NCBI GenBank assembly: GCA_964553325.1
Contig: CAZKKI010000069.1
Coordinates: forward strand, 9,777 to 73,776
Direction of reading: 5' to 3'
DNA length: 64,000 nt
From: BMS3ABIN04 sp964553325
GTDB taxonomy: Bacteria; Bacteroidota; Ignavibacteria; Ignavibacteriales; Melioribacteraceae
The position numbers and the translations under genes are program-made. Under the pieces are notes generated by a model that saw nothing but the letters and a program-made list of their open reading frames with translations, searched no databases and was not told the origin of the DNA. Positions 1-7,275 of this stretch are shown piece after piece. Each line of letters opens with the position of its first letter. The first letter of the stretch is position 1.

Positions 1-91
1 TGTTTGTTTAGTTTCATAAAAAAGTAAAACGGAAACTACAAATTTTTGGAATGATTGTAAATATCGATTAAGAAACCGAAAGCAAATGTAA

Positions 92-2023
92 TTATTTTGC
101 TTTAGGAACAGTAAAGTAAAAGGTCGAACCTTTACCCTCTTCGCTTTCAACCCAAATTTTTCCGTTGTGTTTTTCAACGCTTTCTTTGCACAAAATCAAT
201 CCTAATCCGCTGCCTTTTTCTTTTTCCGTTCCGTATTCGCTAAACGGCACATCAATGCGGAACAGTTTACCGATGTTTTCCTTGCTTATTCCAATTCCCG
301 TATCGCTGACACTGATTTCATATTTATCGGGTTGTTCGGAAATATTAATCGATATTTTGCCTCCGCGAGGTGTGAATTTTATTGCGTTGGTCAGCAAATT
401 CTCTATTACCGACTCAATCATTTGTTCATCTACAAAAACATATGTGTTCGGTTTAACATTGTTTTCTATTTTTATCTCCTTGGCATCGGCATTCGGTTTG
501 AGCAAATGAACGGCAGTAAGTACCAACTCAAACAAGTCGACTTTTTCCGGATTAAACTCGGCCCTGCCGGAAGTTATTCGCGACCAATTCAACAGGTTCT
601 CCAAAAGTCTGAATAAGTTTTTTCCCGCACTGTTTATATCTTTAACAATTTTAACCACTTCTTCTTTCGTAAGCTCGTCGTACTCGTCGGCAACCAGTTG
701 TGATAATCCCAAAATCGCGTTAAACGGAGTTCTTAAATCGTGTGCAAGTATCGAGAAAAATTTATCTTTGTCGCGGTTAAGCTCAAGCAATTTTTCTTCC
801 GATTCCCGCAATTCCTTATTAAGTTTTTCGAGTTGGATATTTTTTTGTTCAATTGAATCTTTACTCAACTTTAATTGTCGGATGTAATTATCGAGCGCTT
901 CGCGTGTTTTTCGTTGTTCCGTTATATCCAAAATCGAAATAATATATTTCTTATCGTCAATCTTATTAGCTCTGAAATCAATTTGTTTAATATCGCCGTT
1001 TTTGCATTGAATACTTAAAGTTTTGATTATATTTTTTTGATCTATTTCTTTCTTCCACGTTTCTGTTACTACGTCGCGATAGCTTTTGTCCGGAAATGCT
1101 TTTTCAAACCATTCGTTCAACCCGCCTAGTTCATCTGCCGGAAATCCGGTTATTCTTGTGAATTCTGGATTTGCAAATTCAAATTTTCCTTCGGAAATAA
1201 TTGCCACGCCATAAGGAACGTTATTTAAAACGGCCATTAATCCGTTGCCTTCCAAAGGTTCGGATTTTATTTCACCGGAGATGTCCGAACAATAAAGAAT
1301 AAACTCATGCGTACCGTCGCTGAAAATCACGCAATAAACATCGCAACTTACCGGTAAAGCCGAATCTTCGTATCTTATTGTTAAGTCTATTTTCTCCGAG
1401 ACCGAAGCTCCGCATTCCAGTTTATTTATCGCCTCCAGTAATTTGTTTCTGTCGGTTACCTCAAGCGATTCAAGAAATTTCGTACCGAGCAATTCTTTTC
1501 CAAACGTAACTTTATGATTTCTTCCTTTGTTGACAAATTTTACGGTTAATCTTTCATCGAGTGTAATAACAAAACCCGGTAAGTAATTTAGAATCGTCTC
1601 GCTCAGTTCGTTTTTCTCAACTAGTTTTTTAAATCGTGTTAACGATTTCCGTGCCCGTCCTAATTGAAAACTCAATTTCGATTCGGATACCGGTATGTAT
1701 ATAATTTCGTATGGTGTTTCTTGATATAAGTCGTTTTCCAAATCTTTTTCATTTAATACAAATAATACGGGAATATTATATGCATCGAAGATTATATTGG
1801 CTGTAGTGAATGCATCGATGTTACCAAAAGCAAATTTGCCTACAAATACAAAATCGGGTTGCGTACGATAAGCTATTTTTAGAGCTTCCTCTCCGCTTTC
1901 AGCAAATAAAACCGTTGCGTTAAACGAATGCTTCAGGATTTCGAGAAACCCCTTATCTCCAACTTCACCGATTATTAATATTTTCTTGATTTCTTCCACG
2001 CCCGAAAAAAATTTTATTTTCAA
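92..2023 (-). CDS. Cytosolic PAS sensor histidine kinase with degenerate receiver domain
   Basis: A 643-residue sensor histidine kinase with no membrane segment, so probably cytoplasmic. Domains in order: a receiver-like fold (about 13-125) in which the phospho-acceptor Asp is replaced by Gly62 (PDFVFVGKF) and the usual N-terminal acidic pair is missing; two PAS-like domains (about 140-250 and 260-385); a coiled coil (about 385-420); HisKA with His428 in LAHDLRTPFNAI; and a HATPase with N box VIENLLTNAIKF, DTGIGIS and GSGLGLIL. The catalytic half looks intact. It is transcribed divergently from a sigma54 activator gene and shares a 153-base promoter region with it, which makes a regulatory link possible but unproven. 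No partner response regulator lies directly downstream inside the window. The kinase assignment is secure; the signal sensed is unknown. Confidence 0.9.
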   Translation of the reverse strand: MKIKFFSGVEEIKKILIIGEVGDKGFLEILKHSFNATVLFAESGEEALKIAYRTQPDFVFVGKFAFGNIDAFTTANIIFDAYNIPVLFVLNEKDLENDLYQETPYEIIYIPVSESKLSFQLGRARKSLTRFKKLVEKNELSETILNYLPGFVITLDERLTVKFVNKGRNHKVTFGKELLGTKFLESLEVTDRNKLLEAINKLECGASVSEKIDLTIRYEDSALPVSCDVYCVIFSDGTHEFILYCSDISGEIKSEPLEGNGLMAVLNNVPYGVAIISEGKFEFANPEFTRITGFPADELGGLNEWFEKAFPDKSYRDVVTETWKKEIDQKNIIKTLSIQCKNGDIKQIDFRANKIDDKKYIISILDITEQRKTREALDNYIRQLKLSKDSIEQKNIQLEKLNKELRESEEKLLELNRDKDKFFSILAHDLRTPFNAILGLSQLVADEYDELTKEEVVKIVKDINSAGKNLFRLLENLLNWSRITSGRAEFNPEKVDLFELVLTAVHLLKPNADAKEIKIENNVKPNTYVFVDEQMIESVIENLLTNAIKFTPRGGKISINISEQPDKYEISVSDTGIGISKENIGKLFRIDVPFSEYGTEKEKGSGLGLILCKESVEKHNGKIWVESEEGKGSTFYFTVPKAK

Positions 2024-2073
2024 TATAATTAAAAGAATTTATTGTGAATGTAAAGGAGAAAATTTCGGTGTAT

Positions 2074-2087
2074 TTGATTTACATCAC
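2074..2087. promoter_or_regulatory. Candidate FNR/DNR-type box in divergent promoter region
   Basis: TTGAT-TTAC-ATCAC matches the Fnr/Dnr family palindrome TTGAT-N4-ATCAA at nine of ten defined bases. It sits between the divergent kinase (start 2023) and sigma54-activator (start 2177) genes. If real it would tie the activator to oxygen or NO status. This is a single-site match; no FNR-like regulator gene is in the window. Confidence 0.4.
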
Positions 2088-2176
2088 AATTTGTCAAATA
2101 AGATTAATATGTATTTTTATCTGAAAAAGTCTTAAATTTAAATGTATGATATGCCAACCAAAAAACGGGGGTTAAA

Positions 2177-3517
2177 ATGGTAAGGCGTACTTCTTTTTCC
2201 CTGCCCGAGAATTATTCCAATGTTATTCTGGACAGCATCGTCGAAGGGGTTTTTACGGTAGACAAACATCTCAAAATAACATACTTCAATAAAGCCGCAG
2301 AAAAAATAACCGGCGTAAGCAAAACCAAAGCATTAAACCATTATTGCTTTGAAGTGTTACGTTCCAATATTTGCGAATCTTCTTGTCCGATTGTAAACGC
2401 CTTACAAAACGGGAAAGACAGCGTAAACCTCCACGTAAATATTTTAAGGTCCGACGGTAAGCAGATTCCAGTAAGTATAAACGCCGCTCCACTTAAAAAT
2501 GAAAAGGGTGAAGTAATCGGAGGAGTAGAAACTTTTCGCGATTTATCGGTAATTGAAACTTTGCGAAAGGAGATAAAACAAAACTATACGTATGAGGATA
2601 TAATTTCGAAAAATTATAAAATCCTTCAATTGTTCAACATATTGCCGAATATAGCCGAAAGTGATTGCAGTGTTCTCATACAAGGACCCAGCGGTTCGGG
2701 GAAAGAATTATTTGCACGGGCAATACATAATTTGAGTTTCAGAAAAAAGGGACCTTTTGTTGCGGTAAATTGCGGTGCATTACCCGATAATTTGCTTGAG
2801 TCCGAACTTTTCGGGTATGTAAAAGGTGCTTTTACGGATGCTAAAAAAGATAAACCGGGCAGGTTCGCTCTTGCCAAAGGCGGGACAATTTTCCTTGACG
2901 AAATTGAAAGTCTACCATTGGCTACACAAGTAAAACTGTTAAGGGTCTTGCAGGAAAAAGAATTCGAACCGCTCGGTGCAACCACAACGTACAAAACCGA
3001 TGTTAGAATTATTTCCGCATCAAAAGTTGATTTGTTCAAGCTCGTGCAAGAAGGTAAGTTTCGAGACGACTTATATTTCAGATTGGATGTTGTAAAAATA
3101 GTTCTTCCGCCATTAGTGGAAAGGAAGGATGATATACCCTTGCTTATCAATCACTTCATTGAAAAGTTCAATCACAAAATGGGGAAGTCGATTTGTAAAG
3201 CATCATGCGAAGTAATCGAAACATTAATGAATTACGACTTTCCCGGAAACGTAAGAGAATTGGAAAACATAATAGAACATGCGTTTGTTATGTGCCCGGG
3301 AGAAGAAATTAAACTTAAACATCTCCCGCAAGAGATTTTAAAATCTAAATCAATCACGGAATCAAAGAAAAAAATCGACATTTTTGAGGAAACCGAACGC
3401 AGATTAATCTTGGAAACATTAAAAAAACATAATTGGAATAAGCAAAAAGCGGCTAAAGAATTAGGAATCCACCGTTCTTCACTGTGGCGCAAGATGAAAA
3501 AATTCGGTCTTTGCTAA
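2177..3517 (+). CDS. Sigma54-dependent transcriptional activator (PAS-AAA+-Fis)
   Basis: A bacterial enhancer-binding protein of 446 residues that remodels sigma54-RNA polymerase using ATP. It has an N-terminal PAS domain (about 14-130), a central AAA+ domain (Walker A GPSGSGKE at residue 170, Walker B GTIFLDEIES) and a C-terminal Fis-type helix-turn-helix ending AAKELGIHRSSLWRKMKKF. The sigma54-contacting loop reads GAFTDA (residue 217) instead of GAFTGA, a common natural variant. The PAS domain carries three cysteines, C57, C66 and C70 (C-X8-C-X3-C), the same spacing as in the second activator at 21688, which suggests a redox or metal-linked input. A near-perfect sigma54 promoter and TGTTGCA repeats follow directly downstream, so it probably controls the operon starting at 3683. 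Confidence 0.93.
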   Translation: MVRRTSFSLPENYSNVILDSIVEGVFTVDKHLKITYFNKAAEKITGVSKTKALNHYCFEVLRSNICESSCPIVNALQNGKDSVNLHVNILRSDGKQIPVSINAAPLKNEKGEVIGGVETFRDLSVIETLRKEIKQNYTYEDIISKNYKILQLFNILPNIAESDCSVLIQGPSGSGKELFARAIHNLSFRKKGPFVAVNCGALPDNLLESELFGYVKGAFTDAKKDKPGRFALAKGGTIFLDEIESLPLATQVKLLRVLQEKEFEPLGATTTYKTDVRIISASKVDLFKLVQEGKFRDDLYFRLDVVKIVLPPLVERKDDIPLLINHFIEKFNHKMGKSICKASCEVIETLMNYDFPGNVRELENIIEHAFVMCPGEEIKLKHLPQEILKSKSITESKKKIDIFEETERRLILETLKKHNWNKQKAAKELGIHRSSLWRKMKKFGLC

Positions 3518-3526
3518 AACGCTAAA

Positions 3527-3575
3527 TGTTGCAAAATTAAAACTGTTGCATATAAATTATTGCACAGTTGCAACA
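3527..3575. repeat. Candidate upstream activator sites (TGTTGCA repeats)
   Basis: TGTTGCA occurs at 3527-3533 and 3544-3550 and in inverted form, TGCAACA, at 3569-3575. The cluster lies about 60-110 bases before the sigma54 promoter at 3637, the position expected for enhancer sites of an activator such as the one encoded at 2177. The assignment is inferred from position and symmetry. Confidence 0.5.
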
Positions 3576-3636
3576 CATTTCTTTTACATTCCTAAAATAT
3601 TTTTTTATTTCACTTCAAAATAAAAACTTTACGGTT

Positions 3637-3652
3637 TGGCCTGCATTTTGCA
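3637..3652 (+). promoter_or_regulatory. Sigma54 (-24/-12) promoter
   Basis: TGGCCTGCATTTTGCA fits the sigma54 consensus TGGCnYRnnnnTTGCW at every defined position. Transcription would begin near 3663, so the following gene must start at the ATG at 3683 and not at the upstream TTG at 3662. The site is placed to drive the NifX-like/Fe-S/NrfD/13-heme operon and perhaps the kinase and regulators behind it. Confidence 0.8.
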
Positions 3653-3682
3653 AATCTCCGTTTGTTAAAAAATAAATTCGAA

Positions 3683-3994
3683 ATGGAAAAAATAATCATA
3701 CCGGTTTTCGGAAACAGAATTTCACCGCGATTGGAATATGCAAAGAGTTTTCAATTAATAACTATTGAGAACAACAAAATAATTGCAAAGGAAAGCGTAA
3801 TGATATTAGCGAACAACATACTCGAACGGATAAACATGTTAATAAATCTGAAACCCGATGTGGTTATTTGTAACGGACTTTCCGAGTTGTACAGGGAAGA
3901 GTTGGTCAAAAACCACATTAGAATAATTCCATGGATAAACGGAAACGTTGAAACAATTATCAAAAAATATCTTAACAAAACACTTAACAAATAA
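3683..3994 (+). CDS. NifX/NifB-C-terminal-like (dinitrogenase Fe-Mo cofactor biosynthesis fold) protein
   Basis: A 103-residue cytoplasmic protein resembling the small NifX/NafY/NifB C-terminal family: an opening IIIPVFGNRISPRLEYA, a middle DVVICNGLSELYREEL and a C-terminal stretch ending in WINGNVETIIKKYL. Members bind metal-cluster precursors in nitrogenase maturation, but many stand-alone copies have no known role. No other nitrogen-fixation gene is visible here. It is the first gene behind the sigma54 promoter and 11 bases before the Fe-S protein gene, so it may serve metal-cofactor handling or redox signalling for that module. I chose the ATG at 3683 because the TTG-initiated form would begin at about the predicted transcription start. 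Family assignment is moderate; function is unknown. Confidence 0.7.
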   Translation: MEKIIIPVFGNRISPRLEYAKSFQLITIENNKIIAKESVMILANNILERINMLINLKPDVVICNGLSELYREELVKNHIRIIPWINGNVETIIKKYLNKTLNK

Positions 3995-4005
3995 ATTGGG
4001 ATGAA

Positions 4006-4905
4006 ATGAAACTTCAAGACAGAAGAGAATTTCTTAAAACATTGGGAACGCTGACAACCAGCGGTGTTATTCTAAACGGTGTTTCGCCTCAAAACGTACG
4101 GGCATCCGATTCCGAAAAATTACACGACGAAGCAATGGGTGTTTTAGTGGATACGACAATTTGTATCGGTTGCAGAAAGTGTGAGTGGGCTTGCAAAAAA
4201 GCTCATAACATACCACCGGGTAAAATTTCGGAATATGAAGACAGAAGTGTTTTTGCGGAAATACGCCGCCCCGATGAAGAAACTTTAACTGTTGTTAATG
4301 AATACGAAAATAAAAAAACGGAGTTAACATACAACGCAAAAATACAATGTATGCATTGCAATCACCCCGCATGTGTTTCCGCTTGTATTGTGGGTGCCAT
4401 AACAAAGAAAGAAAACGGGGCGGTTGTTTGGAACACCGATAAATGCATCGGGTGCCGCTATTGCATGGTGGCATGCCCGTTTCAAATTCCGGCTTTCGAA
4501 TATCATAAAGCGATAGATCCACGCATTATGAAATGCGACTTTTGCTATGACAGACAAACATTAGGTAAACTTCCCGCATGTGTTGAGATATGTCCGGTCG
4601 AAGCTTTAACCTTCGGAAGAAAGATTGACATTTTGGAAGAAGCACATAGAAGAATAAAAGCACATCCCGATAAATATTATCCGCATGTTTACGGTGAATA
4701 CGAAGTAGGCGGAACGTCTTGGATTTACTTGGCTTCAACCGATTTAAGAGAAACGGTTTTACCTAAATTGGGTAAGGACCCCGCACCGGGTGTTACCGAA
4801 GCAATACAGCATGGCTTGTTCGCTTATTTTATTCCCCCGCTCGCATTGTATGCTTTACTGGGCGGAATAATGTGGTTAACCAAATCGGATTCAGAGGAGG
4901 ATTAA
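4006..4905 (+). CDS. TAT-exported four-[4Fe-4S] ferredoxin subunit (HybA/HmcB-like)
   Basis: A 299-residue electron-transfer subunit of the DMSO-reductase beta/HybA/HmcB type. The N terminus has a twin-arginine motif (RREFLK, Arg6-Arg7), so it is probably exported folded with its clusters. Four cysteine groups follow: CIGCRKCEWAC, CMHCNHPACVSAC, CIGCRYCMVAC and CDFC...ACVEIC, together able to hold four [4Fe-4S] clusters. A hydrophobic segment at about 272-294 near the C terminus would anchor it to the inner membrane, as in HybA. The next gene starts one base after its stop and encodes the NrfD-type membrane partner. It should pass electrons between that quinone-reactive protein and the 13-heme cytochrome encoded next. 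Confidence 0.9.
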   Translation: MKLQDRREFLKTLGTLTTSGVILNGVSPQNVRASDSEKLHDEAMGVLVDTTICIGCRKCEWACKKAHNIPPGKISEYEDRSVFAEIRRPDEETLTVVNEYENKKTELTYNAKIQCMHCNHPACVSACIVGAITKKENGAVVWNTDKCIGCRYCMVACPFQIPAFEYHKAIDPRIMKCDFCYDRQTLGKLPACVEICPVEALTFGRKIDILEEAHRRIKAHPDKYYPHVYGEYEVGGTSWIYLASTDLRETVLPKLGKDPAPGVTEAIQHGLFAYFIPPLALYALLGGIMWLTKSDSEED

Positions 4906-4906
4906 T

Positions 4907-6154
4907 ATGCATCAATATTCCGAGCCGAGAGAGATTAGAAAAAAATATTTTACTCCAGGCGTAATAGTAATAAGTCTTATAGCACTAAACGGAATTGTAT
5001 TTCTATTCGGAAGATTTATTTTCGGACTTGGTGCCGTCACTAATCTGAACAATCAATATCCGTGGGGGTTGTGGATCGGAATAGATGTTGCTGCGGGAGT
5101 TGCATTAGCCGCCGGTGGATTTACTACAGCAGCCTTAACTCACATTTTTCATAAAGACAAATATGAAGAATTAACCAGACCCGCATTGTTAACAGCGATG
5201 CTTGGTTATACTTTTGTAGCCTTCGGGGTTTTCACGGATATCGGCAGATGGTATTACATTTGGCACCCTCTGATTTTTTGGAACCACACTTCTCCACTGT
5301 TCGAAGTTGGTATTTGCGTAATGGCTTATTTAACCGTTTTATACATCGAATTTCTGCCAATTGTAACAAAAAAGTTTATGGGGCGCGTAAACTTGCCCGG
5401 GCTCCTTAAAATATTGAATTCCCCGCTCGATAGACTGCTGCGTTTTTTGGATAAAGGGCTGGAAAAGACAATGTTCGCTTTCATTATAGCGGGAGTGGTT
5501 CTTTCTTGCTTACATCAATCATCGCTCGGTACTTTAATGGTAATAGCCGAATCTAAAATGCATCCGCTATGGGAAACACCCGTGTTGCCATTGTTGTTTT
5601 TGCTTTCGGCAATAGCCGTCGGTTTCCCGATGGTAATAATGGAATCGATAACCGCAGCAAAATCATTCGATTTAAAACCGGAAAAAGAAATACTTACAAG
5701 TCTGGCGAATTTTGTTGCTCCATTACTCGGCATTTATCTCGCTTTCAGAATAGGTGATATGGCAATAAGAAACACTTTTGTTTATTTAACCGAATTAAAC
5801 TTGCAGAGCGTCATGTTTACAATTGAACTTGTAGTTGGTTTTATAGTACCGTTCAGAATGTTTATGTCTAGAGCAATTAGACGTTCAATAACCGGAATGT
5901 ACATCGCCTCGTTTTTGGTAATTTTCGGAGTATTCTTAAACAGGTTTAACAATTTCATAATTGCTTACAAACCTCCTTACATCATAACCGAATACTTTCC
6001 TTCAATCGGGGAAATTTCGGTCACACTTGGATTTATTGCATTGGAAATTTTACTCTACCGTTTGTTTGTGATAGTATTTCCCATTATCAGTCAACCGAAA
6101 AAAAGTGTAATACCACCGTCGGCAAAATTCGAAATCAAAGGGGTTTTAAAATGA
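4907..6154 (+). CDS. NrfD/HmcC-type integral membrane quinone-interacting subunit
   Basis: A 415-residue polytopic membrane protein, with about nine or ten hydrophobic helices, of the NrfD/PsrC/HybB/HmcC family, which exchanges electrons between the quinone pool and an attached Fe-S protein. Early recognisable sequence includes NNQYPWGLWIGIDVAAG and GGFTTAALTHIF. A strong GAGGAGG ribosome site lies in the end of the preceding Fe-S gene. Its last codons overlap the start of the 13-heme cytochrome gene (ATGA), so the three subunits are probably translated together. The architecture, Fe-S plus NrfD plus multiheme cytochrome, matches membrane complexes such as Hmc, Nrf and Qrc. The direction of electron flow (quinol oxidation or quinone reduction) cannot be read from sequence. 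Confidence 0.9.
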   Translation: MHQYSEPREIRKKYFTPGVIVISLIALNGIVFLFGRFIFGLGAVTNLNNQYPWGLWIGIDVAAGVALAAGGFTTAALTHIFHKDKYEELTRPALLTAMLGYTFVAFGVFTDIGRWYYIWHPLIFWNHTSPLFEVGICVMAYLTVLYIEFLPIVTKKFMGRVNLPGLLKILNSPLDRLLRFLDKGLEKTMFAFIIAGVVLSCLHQSSLGTLMVIAESKMHPLWETPVLPLLFLLSAIAVGFPMVIMESITAAKSFDLKPEKEILTSLANFVAPLLGIYLAFRIGDMAIRNTFVYLTELNLQSVMFTIELVVGFIVPFRMFMSRAIRRSITGMYIASFLVIFGVFLNRFNNFIIAYKPPYIITEYFPSIGEISVTLGFIALEILLYRLFVIVFPIISQPKKSVIPPSAKFEIKGVLK

Positions 6155-7260
6155 AGATGCGGTTAATCATATTGTTGATGCTTATAGGTGCGGTTTCCGT
6201 AACAGCGCAAAACCGGGACAATAAAAGATTAAGCAAAGATGAAATTGATTGCATATTTTGCCATAAATGCGATACACCTACAAAAATAGAACCGTGTTTA
6301 ATTCATTGTCCGCGAAATACAATCATAAAAATTTATCACTCCCCCGAAGAAGCCCCGGAAAATATTGAGATTAACAAATTCGGCAATGCATTGGATTTAT
6401 ACAGTCCTGTAGACTTTTCTCATAAATCCCACGCTGCAATGTCGGAAATGAACGGCGGTTGTTCATCTTGTCATCATTATACACCCAAGGGTAGAATTAC
6501 ACCGTGCAGCGAATGTCATGAAATACAACGGAAACGTGATGATTTATCAAAACCCGATTTGAAAGCCGCTTATCACAGAGAATGCGTGAACTGCCATAGC
6601 AAATGGAGCCATGAATTAAAATGCCGGTCTTGCCACAAACTCAATAATATTAAAGAAAAGAGAGAAGAAAAGTTTTTTGAGAAATATAAAATTGAAGAAC
6701 CTAAAATATTAATTTTTCATACTTCCGACGAAGATATACCCATAGTTACATTTTTCCATTCATTACACTCGAACTTAACCAAACTGGAATGCTACGATTG
6801 TCATAAAAACGTTAAATGTGAAAAATGCCACGATGTAAATAAACCGGAAAAATTCGAATTTAAGAAACCTGCAACACCGCACGAAACATGCGCGGGTTGC
6901 CACGATACTGAACGCAAATGCGAGTTATGCCATTCCGCAAAAGCAAGAGAGAAATTCGACCATTATGAACAGACCGGTTTCTCCTTGGCGAAATATCACG
7001 AAAAACTCAGCTGTGAAAAATGCCACGGTAAGAGCAAAAAGGTCATTAAAATTGACGAACGTTGTAACTCATGCCATAAAAATTGGTCGTTCAAAAACTT
7101 TAATCACAGTATTGTAGGTGTTTATCTTGATGAAATTCACTCAAGTTTTTATTGCGAAAACTGTCATATTAACCGCAATTTTTCGGCTAAACCGGTTTGT
7201 TCGGATTGTCACGATGATAAATATACATACCCGGAATATTTGCCGGGTGAGAAAAAATAA
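6151..7260 (+). CDS. Periplasmic 13-heme c-type cytochrome
   Basis: A 369-residue exported cytochrome with a signal peptide ending near VSVTAQ and 13 CXXCH heme motifs (CIFCH, CSSCH, CSECH, CVNCH, CRSCH, CYDCH, CEKCH, CAGCH, CELCH, CEKCH, CNSCH, CENCH, CSDCH). It is lysine-rich between hemes. No CXXCK motif is present, so it is not an NrfA-type nitrite reductase. It overlaps the NrfD-like gene by four bases and should be the cytochrome subunit of that complex, taking electrons from the Fe-S protein at the periplasmic face. Two possible starts, ATG at 6151 and at 6157, differ by two residues only. Confidence 0.92.
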   Translation: MKMRLIILLMLIGAVSVTAQNRDNKRLSKDEIDCIFCHKCDTPTKIEPCLIHCPRNTIIKIYHSPEEAPENIEINKFGNALDLYSPVDFSHKSHAAMSEMNGGCSSCHHYTPKGRITPCSECHEIQRKRDDLSKPDLKAAYHRECVNCHSKWSHELKCRSCHKLNNIKEKREEKFFEKYKIEEPKILIFHTSDEDIPIVTFFHSLHSNLTKLECYDCHKNVKCEKCHDVNKPEKFEFKKPATPHETCAGCHDTERKCELCHSAKAREKFDHYEQTGFSLAKYHEKLSCEKCHGKSKKVIKIDERCNSCHKNWSFKNFNHSIVGVYLDEIHSSFYCENCHINRNFSAKPVCSDCHDDKYTYPEYLPGEKK

Positions 7261-7275
7261 CTACCGGGGAAAATT

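Noticed and set aside
3662..3682. TTG-initiated longer form of the NifX-like gene
   Set aside because: The sigma54 promoter at 3637-3652 puts the transcription start at about 3663, so this start would lie at or before the first transcribed base; the ATG at 3683 fits.
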